Below are positions 45,586-54,365 of a stretch of 64,000 nucleotides of DNA, in pieces. How positions within the stretch are numbered: position 1 is the first letter of the stretch; every line of letters starts with the position of its first letter. The stretch is from Bacteroidota bacterium (lineage in GTDB: Bacteria > Bacteroidota > Bacteroidia > Bacteroidales > Lentimicrobiaceae), in NCBI GenBank assembly GCA_023434665.1, contig JAEYSM010000023.1, forward strand, positions 124,001 through 188,000, written 5' to 3'. The notes beneath the pieces are model-generated. The model did no database searches, was not told the DNA's origin, and saw only the letters and a program-made list of their open reading frames with translations. The position numbers and the translations under genes are program-made.

Positions 45586-46581
45586 ATGCGAAAAAAGCTG
45601 TTGTTGCTGAGTGTTCTGTTATCAGCTTCCTTTTTCCTGAAGGCTCAGGATCCTTCTTTTTCGCAATACTATGGGAATCCATTGTATCTCAATCCTGCAT
45701 TAACCGGTTCAAAGATCTGCCCTCGTCTTACTTTAAACTATAGAAACCAGTGGCCTTCCATACCTGGCACCTTCGTTAATTATTCAGCCTCATACGATCA
45801 ATACATTGACCCAATATCAGGAGGTGTTGGCTTAATGGTAATTTCTGAAGATATTGCAAATGGGCTTGTAAAATCAACACAGGCTTCAGGTATGTATGCT
45901 TTCAGGACTGATCTTACAAAAAAAATGACTATGACTGTAGGATTTCAGGCCACTTATATACAAAATAAGCTGAACTGGGATAAGCTGATTTTTGAAGATC
46001 AACTCTTGGGGCTTCCTGGAATTGGAGGTGCTTTACCTGCTACCAACGAGCCTATTCCTGATCGTCTCACAGCCAGCATGATTGATTTTTCTTCAGGAAT
46101 TGTTTTTGCTTATCAGGAAAGAATCTATGCTGGAATAGCAGCTCATCATCTTACACAGCCTGACAATTCGTTTTATAATAACGGGGACAGTAGATTATAT
46201 ATGAAAGTAACTGCCCATGCCGGTTCATTGATTGGCATAAACACTTATGGGAGTCAGGTTGATGTGGAAGATTTGAGTATCGCACCCAATATTTTCTATC
46301 AGCAACAAGACCAGTTTCGTCAATTAAATTTAGGTATGTACCTGAATATTTATCCATTCGTAATTGGCGCCTGGTATAGACATGCTTTTGAAAATCCTGA
46401 CGCGGTAATTGCCTTGGTAGGGTTTATGACTCAAAAATTTAAAGTCGGATACAGTTACGATTACACAGTTTCGCGATTAACTAATGCGACAGGCGGTGCA
46501 CATGAGATATCATTTACATGGCAATTCGAGTGTCGCCAAAAAACTTTTAAGCACAAGGCAATAAAATGCCCCAGATTTTAG
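45586..46581 (+). CDS. PorP/SprF family type IX secretion membrane protein
   Basis: A 331-residue outer-membrane barrel. Signal peptide (residues 1-20, LLLLSVLLSASFFLKAQ), then the family-defining DPSFSQYYGNPLYLNPALTGS and NYRNQWPSIPGTFVNYSASYDQY, followed by repeated beta strands and IGAWYRHAF, DAVIALVGF, KVGYSYDYTVSRL. PorP/SprF proteins interact with peptidoglycan-associated lipoproteins and secretion partners such as PorE or SprB-type adhesins. It heads an operon-like group with gldJ (32 bases) and murF. Several paralogues are usual per genome, so specific identity is unknown. Confidence 0.9.
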   Translation: MRKKLLLLSVLLSASFFLKAQDPSFSQYYGNPLYLNPALTGSKICPRLTLNYRNQWPSIPGTFVNYSASYDQYIDPISGGVGLMVISEDIANGLVKSTQASGMYAFRTDLTKKMTMTVGFQATYIQNKLNWDKLIFEDQLLGLPGIGGALPATNEPIPDRLTASMIDFSSGIVFAYQERIYAGIAAHHLTQPDNSFYNNGDSRLYMKVTAHAGSLIGINTYGSQVDVEDLSIAPNIFYQQQDQFRQLNLGMYLNIYPFVIGAWYRHAFENPDAVIALVGFMTQKFKVGYSYDYTVSRLTNATGGAHEISFTWQFECRQKTFKHKAIKCPRF

Positions 46582-46613
46582 TTAACATAATCTATTAAAC
46601 AATTATACCTGAA

Positions 46614-48104
46614 ATGATCAGCTACAGCAACAATTCTCTGAAATTAATCATTTTTGCTTTTGCAGTGATCCTGCTATCAACATCATGCCGCAAAGAAGCT
46701 TCCCGTACAACAGCATGGGAATACAATAACTCGAAAAATGGAGGTTTTGAAGTAAATACCGGTTGGAAAGGTCAGGCCATGGCGCCTGGTTTAGTAATGA
46801 TAGAAGGCGGTACCTTCACCATGGGGCGCGTTAGCGACAATCCTATGTATGATTGGGACAATATTCCTAGAAGAGTTACTGTACCTTCTTTTTATATTGA
46901 TGAAACTGAGGTAGCGAATGTCGATTATAATGAATATTTATTCTGGCTCAGTCGGGTTTTTGGAACAAACTACCCTGAGGTTTACCGCAAAGCTTTACCC
47001 GACACGCTTGTCTGGAGAGAGAAACTTGCTTATAATGAACCACTAGTTGAAACATATTTCCGCCATCCGGCTTACCGTAACTATCCTGTTGTGGGTGTTA
47101 GTTGGTTACAAGCTAATGAATACTGTTTATGGAGAACCGACAGAGTGAATGAAATGCTCCTTGTAAAGGAAGGAATCCTTGATCTGGATCCCGACCAACA
47201 AGATCAGAACAATTTTAACACAGACGCCTACCTGGCAGGACAATACGAAGGTTTGGTCAATAAGCCTCTCAGAGATTTAAATCCAAGTGGAACCGGTGAA
47301 CGCCGTGCCCGTCTGGAAGATGGCATATTGGTCCCGAAATACAGACTTCCAACTGAAGCCGAATGGGAATTTGCTGCCGTCGGTCTGGTTGGGAATACAA
47401 TGTATGAAAGAGTTGTTGAACGCAGGCAATACCCATGGAACGGAACAGTTGTCCGCTCAGATGAGAAAAAGTATTATGGTCAATTCCTGGCTAACTTTAA
47501 ACGTGGCAGAGGTGACTATATGGGAGTTGCTGGTAATTTGAACGACGGAGCGGATTTACCCGCAGAAGTGGCATCATACTGGCCAAATGACTACGGTTTA
47601 TATAATATGGCAGGTAATGTGGCTGAATGGGTGCTTGATGTTTATCGCCCACTTACTTTCGAAGATGTTTCCGATTATGCTCCATTCCGTGGTAATGTTT
47701 TTACAACCAAATTGACCGATGAAGAAGGCTTCCTTGCTCCAAAAGATAGTTTGGGAAGAATCCGCACTCGTGAGGTGACAGTTGAAGAGAGCAAAGATCG
47801 TTTTAACTATCGCAGCGCAAATCAGATTAATTACCTCGATGGCGATTACCAGTCGACTATTAATCCTGATTGGACTACACCACCTGCAGATACAGTTAAT
47901 ACGACTAATATGATGTATGAATACGGCAAGACTTCACTCATAAGTGACAAAACCAGAGTTTACAAAGGTGGGTCATGGAGAGACCCTGCTTATTATCTTA
48001 GTCCTGCAGTACGTCGATATATGGATGAAGATAAAGCTACAAACTTTATTGGCTTCCGCTGCGCAATGGGTCGTGTTGGCGGTGCATATGCCGGAAAGAA
48101 ATAA
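46614..48104 (+). CDS. gldJ: gliding-motility/type IX secretion lipoprotein GldJ
   Basis: 496-residue lipoprotein: signal with lipobox (ILLSTSC, Cys25), then a formylglycine-generating (SUMF1/FGE-sulfatase) domain without enzyme role. Diagnostic stretches are PGLVMIEGGTFTMGRVSDNPMYDWDN, LPDTLVWREKLAYNEPLVETYFRHPAYRNYPVVGVSW and YRLPTEAEWEFAA, which closely recall Flavobacterium GldJ. GldJ stabilises GldK and is required for type IX secretion and gliding. Stop TAA overlaps the ATG of murF by one base, which is the conserved gldJ-murF arrangement also seen in Flavobacterium. The porU copies are nearby on the other strand, again matching the conserved neighbourhood. Confidence 0.93.
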   Translation: MISYSNNSLKLIIFAFAVILLSTSCRKEASRTTAWEYNNSKNGGFEVNTGWKGQAMAPGLVMIEGGTFTMGRVSDNPMYDWDNIPRRVTVPSFYIDETEVANVDYNEYLFWLSRVFGTNYPEVYRKALPDTLVWREKLAYNEPLVETYFRHPAYRNYPVVGVSWLQANEYCLWRTDRVNEMLLVKEGILDLDPDQQDQNNFNTDAYLAGQYEGLVNKPLRDLNPSGTGERRARLEDGILVPKYRLPTEAEWEFAAVGLVGNTMYERVVERRQYPWNGTVVRSDEKKYYGQFLANFKRGRGDYMGVAGNLNDGADLPAEVASYWPNDYGLYNMAGNVAEWVLDVYRPLTFEDVSDYAPFRGNVFTTKLTDEEGFLAPKDSLGRIRTREVTVEESKDRFNYRSANQINYLDGDYQSTINPDWTTPPADTVNTTNMMYEYGKTSLISDKTRVYKGGSWRDPAYYLSPAVRRYMDEDKATNFIGFRCAMGRVGGAYAGKK

Positions 48105-49453
48105 TGCATTTGACCAGCACTGAAGAGCTACTTCAAAAGTTTAAACAACATTCCTACCTGAGCACTGACTCCCGAAAAGTTATGCCAGGTAGTTTGTTTT
48201 TTGCCCTAAGGGGAGATAATTTTAATGCCAGTGTCTTTGCTGAACAAGCCCTCGAAAATGGAGCTGCATATGCAATAATTGACGATCCTCGGTATTGCAG
48301 GAACGAGCGAACACTTCTAGTAAATGATGTTCTGCAATCATTACAACAATTAGCATCACTCTATAGATCTCAATTAAAGATTCCAATAATTGGGATTACA
48401 GGTACTAACGGTAAAACCACCACTAAAGAACTGATTGCTGCTGTACTTTCTACACGATTTCAAACTATTGCTACTCCCGGTAATTTCAATAATCACATAG
48501 GAGTTCCTTTAACTCTTCTTTCGATTAAACCCGACACAGAAATGGCAGTTGTGGAAATGGGCGCCAATCATGTAGGAGAAATTGCTGCCTTATGCCAGAT
48601 TGCCAAACCCACTCATGGTTTGATTACAAATATTGGGAAAGCACACCTTGAAGGATTTGGTGGATTTGAAGGCGTAAAAAAAGCAAAAAAAGAACTCTAC
48701 GACTATCTCAATGAGCATGGAGGTACCATTTTCGTTAATAGTAGTAGTCGATTGCTGATGGAGTATTCTGCTTATAGTCACCGCATTACCTATGGCTGCA
48801 ACCCTGATGATTCAATTTTTGGAACTCCAATTGAGAACGAAATTGATTCTGTTGAATCAGGGGACACTTTTCAAGAACAGATTAATGAAACAAATTTTCT
48901 TAAAATAAGCCTTACCAAGCCTTTCAAAGCTAAAATTAACACTCAATTGACAGGCAGATACAATTTTGAAAATGTGATGGCAGCACTTAGTATTGCCAAC
49001 CATTTCCGTGTTGATTTGAACAAGAGCATTGAAACCATATCACACTATAAACCTGACATGAACAGATCTCAGGTGGTTAATTCTGGAAGAAATAGACTAA
49101 TACTTGACGCATACAATGCGAATCCATCAAGTATGAAAGTTGCAATTGATAATTTCAGACTACTTAAAGCGGATAAAAAAGTAGCTATTCTTGGAGATAT
49201 GTTTGAATTGGGTGACCATTCAGAGGTTGAACACCTTGATGTGATTAATCAAATTGTATCAGCCGGTTGTAAAAGTATCTTAACAGCCGGACCATTTCTC
49301 TACAAGGCAGCAGAAGGTGTTGAAAGTATTACCCGGTTCCAGACAACGGAAGAATTGAAAAGAAATCTAATTGAATCCCCAATCAGTAATGCTACAATCC
49401 TGATAAAAGGTTCAAGAGGAATGAAACTTGAAATACTTACAGAAGCATTATAA
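48104..49453 (+). CDS. murF: UDP-N-acetylmuramoyl-tripeptide--D-alanyl-D-alanine ligase
   Basis: 449-residue Mur ligase of cytoplasmic peptidoglycan synthesis, adding D-Ala-D-Ala to UDP-MurNAc-tripeptide with ATP. N-terminal domain with STDSRKVMPGSLFFALRGD, P-loop GITGTNGKTTTKE (K104), VVEMGANHVGEI, and the C-terminal GRNRLILDAYNANPSSMKVAI. Normal length. Translationally coupled to gldJ and followed after 37 bases by anmK, so the cell-wall genes are arranged consecutively. Confidence 0.95.
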   Translation: MHLTSTEELLQKFKQHSYLSTDSRKVMPGSLFFALRGDNFNASVFAEQALENGAAYAIIDDPRYCRNERTLLVNDVLQSLQQLASLYRSQLKIPIIGITGTNGKTTTKELIAAVLSTRFQTIATPGNFNNHIGVPLTLLSIKPDTEMAVVEMGANHVGEIAALCQIAKPTHGLITNIGKAHLEGFGGFEGVKKAKKELYDYLNEHGGTIFVNSSSRLLMEYSAYSHRITYGCNPDDSIFGTPIENEIDSVESGDTFQEQINETNFLKISLTKPFKAKINTQLTGRYNFENVMAALSIANHFRVDLNKSIETISHYKPDMNRSQVVNSGRNRLILDAYNANPSSMKVAIDNFRLLKADKKVAILGDMFELGDHSEVEHLDVINQIVSAGCKSILTAGPFLYKAAEGVESITRFQTTEELKRNLIESPISNATILIKGSRGMKLEILTEAL

Positions 49454-49490
49454 TTATATTAGTTGATTGGTCTGTTAAGAATTCCTCCCA

Positions 49491-50576
49491 ATGAAAAAAA
49501 AGACTTACAATGTAATCGGATTGATGTCAGGCACTTCTCTTGATGGATTGGACATAGCTTTTTGTGAGATCCGTGTCAGAAATTCAAGATGGGAATTTGA
49601 TATTTTTGAAACCGAGACAATCAAATATCCCCAGGTTTGGACACAATTATTGAATGATGCACCATCAATGGATGGTGTTGGACTTGCATTATTACATACC
49701 TCTTATGGACACTGGATCGGACAGACAGTGTCACAGTTCATAAGCAAACACAATATACATCCCCGGTTAATCGCAAGCCACGGGCACACTGTTTTTCACA
49801 GACCTCATGAAAAGATGACATTACAGATAGGGAGTGGTGCAGCTATTGCAGCTGAAACAAACATCATGACCATTTCTGATTTTAGATCACTCGATGTGGC
49901 TTTGGGTGGGCAAGGTGCACCACTGGTTCCTATTGGCGACAGATTATTTTTTTCGCAATATGATGCTTGTGTTAACATAGGGGGATTTGCAAACATTTCA
50001 ATGGAATCTGATGGTGTGAGAAAAGCATGGGATATTTGCCCTGCAAATATTATTCTGAATCATCTGTCCAACCAGCTCGGTCTTCCCTTCGACCCTGCAG
50101 GTTCGATTGCAGCAAGTGCCTCCATGAATGAAAAGCTATTTCAGCAATTAGAAACGATGAGTTTTTATCAGACAAAAGGTCCAAAATCCTTGGGTAGAGA
50201 ATGGATTGAAAAAGAAATAATTCCCCTGCTTAATTCAGCTAATCTTCAGTTAGAAGTTTTGTTGAGTACATTTACTCACCATATTGCATCCCAAATAAAC
50301 AAAAGCCTCCCTGAAAAAACTCATCAAAAGGTCATCTTTACAGGAGGAGGAACTCACAATGAATTCCTAATTAAATTGATAAAGCAGTACTCAAAGTGTG
50401 AGATTACAATTCCTGAATCCAGGATAATAGATTATAAAGAATCTCTGATTTTTGCTCTACTGGGAGTATTGCGTCTTGAAGGTATTAACAATTGCCTTTC
50501 GGATGCGACAGGTGCTTCCGTTGATTGCTGTTCAGGTGTAATTCATCTACCACCAAGAAGAAGTGGAGTAAACTAG
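49491..50576 (+). CDS. anmK: anhydro-N-acetylmuramic acid kinase
   Basis: 361-residue ASKHA kinase of peptidoglycan recycling: 1,6-anhydro-MurNAc + ATP to MurNAc-6-phosphate. Motifs: phosphate-1 loop VIGLMSGTSLDGLDIAFCE at residues 7-25, SHGHTVFH, DFRSLDVALGGQGAPLVPIGD, CVNIGGFANIS, and phosphate-2 IFTGGGTHNEF. The last codons overlap by 4 bases with the convergent periplasmic protein gene. Functionally consistent with the adjacent murF. Confidence 0.95.
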   Translation: MKKKTYNVIGLMSGTSLDGLDIAFCEIRVRNSRWEFDIFETETIKYPQVWTQLLNDAPSMDGVGLALLHTSYGHWIGQTVSQFISKHNIHPRLIASHGHTVFHRPHEKMTLQIGSGAAIAAETNIMTISDFRSLDVALGGQGAPLVPIGDRLFFSQYDACVNIGGFANISMESDGVRKAWDICPANIILNHLSNQLGLPFDPAGSIAASASMNEKLFQQLETMSFYQTKGPKSLGREWIEKEIIPLLNSANLQLEVLLSTFTHHIASQINKSLPEKTHQKVIFTGGGTHNEFLIKLIKQYSKCEITIPESRIIDYKESLIFALLGVLRLEGINNCLSDATGASVDCCSGVIHLPPRRSGVN

Positions 50577-51103
50577 AATCGATTCCCTCTACCAAAACCT
50601 CTGCCATAGCAATCACCTCTTCTCATTCCATCTCGTCTACCAAATCGATTGCCATCGCCGTAATAGCATGAACCATCTCCACTCCTATTTTTCATTGGAC
50701 GACTATCAAACCATGCTTTTTGGTCGTCACTGAGTAATGATCTGACTTTCTGACGATGGTTTTCACTTTCTTTCATAATGTTGGCTCTGACCGCAGCGAT
50801 ATCATCAATAGTTTTATTGATTTCTTTTTCGTTATATGTGTCGGCAACTCTTAAAGATTGTAATCTGGCATTTTTCTCCTGAAGATCAGCCCGCAATTGA
50901 GAAACTTTCTTCAAATGAACTGTTTTTAGCTCATTAATCGACTCTTGCTGTTCATTGGTTAGCCCGGGTATTAAACATCTTCGTTCGCCACGATAATTAT
51001 CACTATTTTCTAATTTTTTTTCACTCAGAGCATCCTCCTGTGCACTTACATAGGTCATACTAAATAAACCTGAAACCATTAACAATAAAAAAACTTTTTT
51101 CAT
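50573..51103 (-). CDS. Spy/CpxP-like periplasmic protein with Gly/Arg-rich tail
   Basis: 176 residues, signal peptide (VFLLLMVSGLFSMTYVSAQ). The central helical part has the LTxxQ-type signature (PGLTNEQQESINELKTVHLKK at about 48-68, RSLLSDDQKAWFDSRP at about 123-138). The C-terminal 30 residues are rich in Gly, Arg and Tyr with several Phe (YYGDGNRFGRRDG). The LTxxQ family includes the periplasmic chaperone Spy and the envelope-stress or metal-stress proteins CpxP/CnrX. Last gene of the ECF sigma operon; 20 bases after the preceding gene. Role: stress buffer or modulator, inferred. Confidence 0.7.
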   Translation of the reverse strand: MKKVFLLLMVSGLFSMTYVSAQEDALSEKKLENSDNYRGERRCLIPGLTNEQQESINELKTVHLKKVSQLRADLQEKNARLQSLRVADTYNEKEINKTIDDIAAVRANIMKESENHRQKVRSLLSDDQKAWFDSRPMKNRSGDGSCYYGDGNRFGRRDGMRRGDCYGRGFGRGNRF

Positions 51104-51123
51104 TTTTCAATACTTTTTATTGG

Positions 51124-51624
51124 TTAAAAATTATGTCTTCCCCGATTATGGCGCATATGTTTACCATCATCAAACAAATTGAAGTAAAATTCTCTTAGCT
51201 TCATTTTCTGCTCAGGCGTAGCACCTTTGCTAACCTCCTCAAAATGTTTGTATGTAATCTGCTTAATCTCTCTATGTTTGTCACCAATCAGACGGGTTAA
51301 TCGTGCCGCATTCAAGGAATCAGGCTCATTGGAAGTTGCTTCTATAACAAGTTGCTTGTTCAAATCACGAAGTTCCCCGAATATTGGACTCATTTCCTGA
51401 CGAAACTCTTTGCGTGATCTTTGAAAAACCTCCATTTGTTGACTGCTGAATCCAATCTCCGATTCCATGAAACGGTTCCCTTTTCCGGTATTCTTTCGAT
51501 GTTGAAACTCTGTCTTTGGCTGATTCCGTGATTCCATTATTACCGTGACAACAAATCCGATGTTTACCAGAGTCAAAAGCAACATTATAAAAAGAAATAC
51601 TCGTTTATTATCAATTATTTTCAT
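51124..51624 (-). CDS. membrane-anchored Spy/CpxP/CnrX-like protein
   Basis: 166 residues from ATG 51624. One N-terminal membrane helix (VFLFIMLLLTLVNIGFVVTVIM) and a long helical periplasmic part: FSSQQMEVFQRSRKEFRQEM and ATPEQKMKLREFYFNLFDD, with His/Arg clusters at the end (KHMRHNRGRHN), resembling heavy-metal sensor (CnrX/ZraP) proteins. The start overlaps the end of the anti-sigma-like gene by 14 bases; an alternative ATG at 51651 would overlap more. Probably binds misfolded protein or metal ions in the periplasm and regulates the sigma system; this is inferred from family and operon. Confidence 0.65.
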   Translation of the reverse strand: MKIIDNKRVFLFIMLLLTLVNIGFVVTVIMESRNQPKTEFQHRKNTGKGNRFMESEIGFSSQQMEVFQRSRKEFRQEMSPIFGELRDLNKQLVIEATSNEPDSLNAARLTRLIGDKHREIKQITYKHFEEVSKGATPEQKMKLREFYFNLFDDGKHMRHNRGRHNF

Positions 51625-51979
51625 CTTCTGAAATTTTATCTGCTTCTGCATAATACAGCAGATCGCTGCTAAGACCGCTTAAATTACCTGTGTTTATTGA
51701 AATCTCCTGTCGATATAATTCGGCATCTTGCGTCTGAATTTTTATAAAGGTAGAACCAGCCCAGATACCGGCCATAATAGCAGCTGTTGCTGCAAAAGTT
51801 GTATAAGCGATTTTAAAGATGGAAGGTTTAAAGACCATTTTATTTCCCCTACCTTCTATTAGGCGCGATTGAATTTTCGACCACAGATAAGGATCGGGAA
51901 TTGTTCGCATATCCCTCTTCAAATCTGACAATCTTTCGTCAATAAATTGGTCAAGTTTATCTTTTTTGTTGAAGTACAT
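51611..51979 (-). CDS. anti-sigma factor-like membrane protein
   Basis: 122 residues: cytoplasmic N-terminal helical part (residues 1-45, DKLDQFIDERLSDLKRDMR), one membrane helix around 59-78 (YTTFAATAAIMAGIWAGSTF), and a short periplasmic C-terminus. The layout and its position between an ECF sigma gene and Spy-like genes are those of a Bacteroidota anti-sigma protein. No zinc-finger (HxxxCxxC) motif is seen. It starts 86 bases after the sigma gene ends and overlaps the next gene. Confidence 0.6.
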   Translation of the reverse strand: MYFNKKDKLDQFIDERLSDLKRDMRTIPDPYLWSKIQSRLIEGRGNKMVFKPSIFKIAYTTFAATAAIMAGIWAGSTFIKIQTQDAELYRQEISINTGNLSGLSSDLLYYAEADKISEDENN

Positions 51980-52065
51980 CTTCTACTGATTTGTTAGTTA
52001 GACACTTGTGTTTTTAAAAACTTGCGCTAAAATTTTAGTTTATCGACACTTTATCATTTTATCTC

Positions 52066-52662
52066 CTACAATTGATTTCTTTTATAATACCCTGACAATT
52101 TCTTTCTCAATCCCAATCTTGCACGGTGTATTAATGATTCAACAGCCGAATGTGATATATCCATCACTTCTGCAATCTGCTTATATGGCATATCATCAAT
52201 CTTATGAAGTGTAAAAGCTATTCTTTGAGATTCAGGAAGTGAACTAATGGCTTTTCTGAGCATCTCCTTTTGTTCCTTTCTCTCCAAGACCTCTTCATCA
52301 ATAAAAGGTTCATAACCACTCAAAGAATTTATAGCACTTGAATCCTCTCTTTCAGAAGTTAAAGAAAATAGTTCATCAATCTGCTTCCACCATTTCCGTT
52401 TTTTGTTATCCCTGATAAAATTCAATGATCTGTTTACAGCTATCCGATATATCCATGTTCCCGGCTCAGCTTCAGCTCTGTATTTCGATAACCCTTTAAT
52501 AACCTCAATAAAAACATCCTGAGTAACATCTTCAGCATCTTGCACATTTTGAAGAAGCGATAAGCAAATATTAAATACCTTAACCTGGAAAACTTCCACC
52601 AGAATCTCTCCGGCAGATGAATCGCCATTTTTAATCATTTCTATCAAAGCACTAGAATCCAT
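52066..52662 (-). CDS. ECF-type RNA polymerase sigma factor
   Basis: 198-residue ECF (sigma-70 group 4) factor. Region 2 contains the DAEDVTQDVFIEVIKGLSKYR motif (about 42-62) and TWIYRIAVNRSLNFIRDNKKRKWW; region 4 contains LPESQRIAFTLHKIDDMPYKQIAEVMDISHSAVESLIHRARLGLRKKL (about 140-190), the HTH that reads the -35 element. It is the first gene of a four-gene unit with an anti-sigma-like protein and two Spy-like proteins, so it probably governs an envelope/metal stress response and is likely autoregulated. Start ATG 52662. Confidence 0.95.
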   Translation of the reverse strand: MDSSALIEMIKNGDSSAGEILVEVFQVKVFNICLSLLQNVQDAEDVTQDVFIEVIKGLSKYRAEAEPGTWIYRIAVNRSLNFIRDNKKRKWWKQIDELFSLTSEREDSSAINSLSGYEPFIDEEVLERKEQKEMLRKAISSLPESQRIAFTLHKIDDMPYKQIAEVMDISHSAVESLIHRARLGLRKKLSGYYKRNQL

Positions 52663-52742
52663 GCATTGGGGCTCACTAAAGATCTTGATAAGTTACAATT
52701 ATTTTGACACTACAACGTTTTAAATCTTGCTCTTTTTTGACT

Positions 52743-52750
52743 ATTTTTGT
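52743..52750 (+). promoter_or_regulatory. candidate -7 box for the small exported protein
   Basis: TAttTTTG, 17 bases upstream of the ATG at 52768, in the divergent spacer next to the ECF sigma gene. No matching -33 element at normal distance. Confidence 0.3.
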
Positions 52751-52767
52751 ACTTCAATTATCAGAGA

Positions 52768-53109
52768 ATGACATTTTTAAGGAATATATTTAATAAAATC
52801 ATTCTTGCAGTGCTTTTTGCTGCAGCACTTAACTTGTCATTTCATGCTTCCTTACCTGATAAACTGGAAGAGATTACCATATCAGATTACTCATTCAACG
52901 AACATACGTTTGTCTTTTTACCTTTTAGGCAAAATGATGCTTCACAAATAGTACAAGGCTCATTTACTGCACAAACGCTTCCTTATATCAACCTTAACGA
53001 GTCGTGGGAAAGTCTTACAGCTGTTAGGTCATTACCCGAATTCAGTCCTTATAGACAGGGATTTAAAGAACATCCTTTCATCATCGTTTTCAGGAATTTG
53101 AGAATTTAG
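52768..53109 (+). CDS. small exported hypothetical protein
   Basis: 113 residues from ATG 52768 (the frame extends to a TTG at 52747). N-terminal signal or anchor helix (FNKIILAVLFAAALNLSFHA), then an acidic and aromatic region rich in Phe (HTFVFLPFRQND, FKEHPFIIVFRNLRI). No known domain is seen. Divergent from the sigma operon and separated from it by a 105-base spacer, so it could be part of the same regulon. Confidence 0.5.
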   Translation: MTFLRNIFNKIILAVLFAAALNLSFHASLPDKLEEITISDYSFNEHTFVFLPFRQNDASQIVQGSFTAQTLPYINLNESWESLTAVRSLPEFSPYRQGFKEHPFIIVFRNLRI

Positions 53110-53306
53110 AATACCGCACTTTTCTTCGAGTCAACTATTCATGTTCATTTCGCCCATTTAACTAATGCTTTAAGCATATAAAACCATGATTTCATGGTAG
53201 AAAGGAATTGTTTGAATGTGTCAGGGACCAATAATCTCCTTACTCGAAGTCTACTTTTATTACAAAATATCAGTATTAATAAAGTATTCTAAAAACTCTA
53301 ATAACG

Positions 53307-53426
53307 ATGTCACAAAACATAGAAGAAAAATCAAAAACATCAGGATTTAAACCATTCCTTTATATTTTTGGTGGTTTAGTAGTATTTATCGTAATCATAA
53401 AATTGATTCTGGATGCTCTGATGTAA
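53307..53426 (+). CDS. 39-residue single-span membrane peptide
   Basis: ATG at 53307, stop at 53424-53426. The peptide starts MSQNIEEKSKTSGFKPF and has one hydrophobic helix (FLYIFGGLVVFIVIIKLIL) then DALM. A strong terminator follows 28 bases later (53454-53490), which supports expression. It is too short for the usual ORF length cut-off and could be a small regulator of a membrane complex; the following ExbB/D-TonB genes are an obvious candidate partner, but this is a guess. Confidence 0.5.
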   Translation: MSQNIEEKSKTSGFKPFLYIFGGLVVFIVIIKLILDALM

Positions 53427-53453
53427 AAAATAAATATTGTATTGATTTATTAT

Positions 53454-53490
53454 AAAAATCCCTCCCTTTGGGCAGGGATTTTTATTTTCT
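53454..53490 (+). terminator. rho-independent terminator after small membrane peptide
   Basis: Stem aaaaatccct / agggattttt (53454-53463 and 53474-53483), extended inward by ccc/ggg with one bulged C, then tttttatttt. The preceding stretch 53110-53306 holds no ORF; only a weak hairpin around accatgatttcatggt near 53185. Confidence 0.75.
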
Positions 53491-53624
53491 CAACACTTTT
53501 TTAAATATATAATAAACGATGCGATTGTAAGTTATATTAACATTGATATGTTGAAAGTTTCTTTTACAACTGAAAGGTATTGGACTGAATAATATCTAAT
53601 TTTACATGCAAAATAATCCAACAA

Positions 53625-54347
53625 ATGACTTCTGGAATTCTTCTTCAAATTACCCAACAAACAACGGCTCTGACCGATTCATTGACCAATGTTGCTGCTC
53701 AGGCAGCCCAGCCAAGTGAAATTCGCCTATCAATATGGGAACTCGCGCTGAAAGGTGGATGGATTATGTTGCCTATAGCTCTTATGTCAATTATAGCTAT
53801 ATACATTTTTATAGAAAGGTACATTGTTATTAGCAGGGCGGCACATGAGGAATCGAATTTTATGAACAATATTCGTGATTTCATCCATAACGGCCGCATT
53901 GACTCAGCTTTGTCATTATGCAAAAACAACCAAACCCCTATTGCTCGCATGATTGAAAAAGGGCTTATACGAATTGGTAAACCATTAAATGACATCAGTA
54001 CTGCAATTGAAACGGTTGGAAAACTTGAAGTTGCAAAACTTGAAAAAACTATGGCGGGTCTTGCTACAATAGCCGGAGCAGCTCCTATGCTTGGATTTCT
54101 TGGTACAGTTTCCGGGATGGTGCAAGCGTTTTACGATATGTCAATGGCCGGCAATAATATTGATATTCAATTACTGTCGAGTGGAATTTATCAGGCGATG
54201 ATCACAACAGTGGCCGGACTGATAGTAGGTATCCTTGGATATATTTGTTATAACATTTTGGTTGCCAGAGTTGAAAAGGTTGTTTTTGTGCTTGAGGCAA
54301 GAGCTACTGAATTTATGGATTTGTTGCACGAACCAGCATCTTATTAA
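53625..54347 (+). CDS. exbB: MotA/TolQ/ExbB proton channel family protein
   Basis: 240 residues with three membrane helices (about 47-68, with WIMLPIALMSIIAIYIFIERY; and the pair about 140-175 and 188-215 containing GAAPMLGFLGTVSGMVQAF and MITTVAGLIVGILGYICYN). These are typical of ExbB/TolQ proton-motive-force channels. First gene of an exbB-exbD-tonB-folC group. Spacing to exbD is 18 bases. It powers TonB-dependent import through the outer membrane. Confidence 0.93.
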   Translation: MTSGILLQITQQTTALTDSLTNVAAQAAQPSEIRLSIWELALKGGWIMLPIALMSIIAIYIFIERYIVISRAAHEESNFMNNIRDFIHNGRIDSALSLCKNNQTPIARMIEKGLIRIGKPLNDISTAIETVGKLEVAKLEKTMAGLATIAGAAPMLGFLGTVSGMVQAFYDMSMAGNNIDIQLLSSGIYQAMITTVAGLIVGILGYICYNILVARVEKVVFVLEARATEFMDLLHEPASY

Positions 54348-54365
54348 CAATCAGAAATTATTCAA

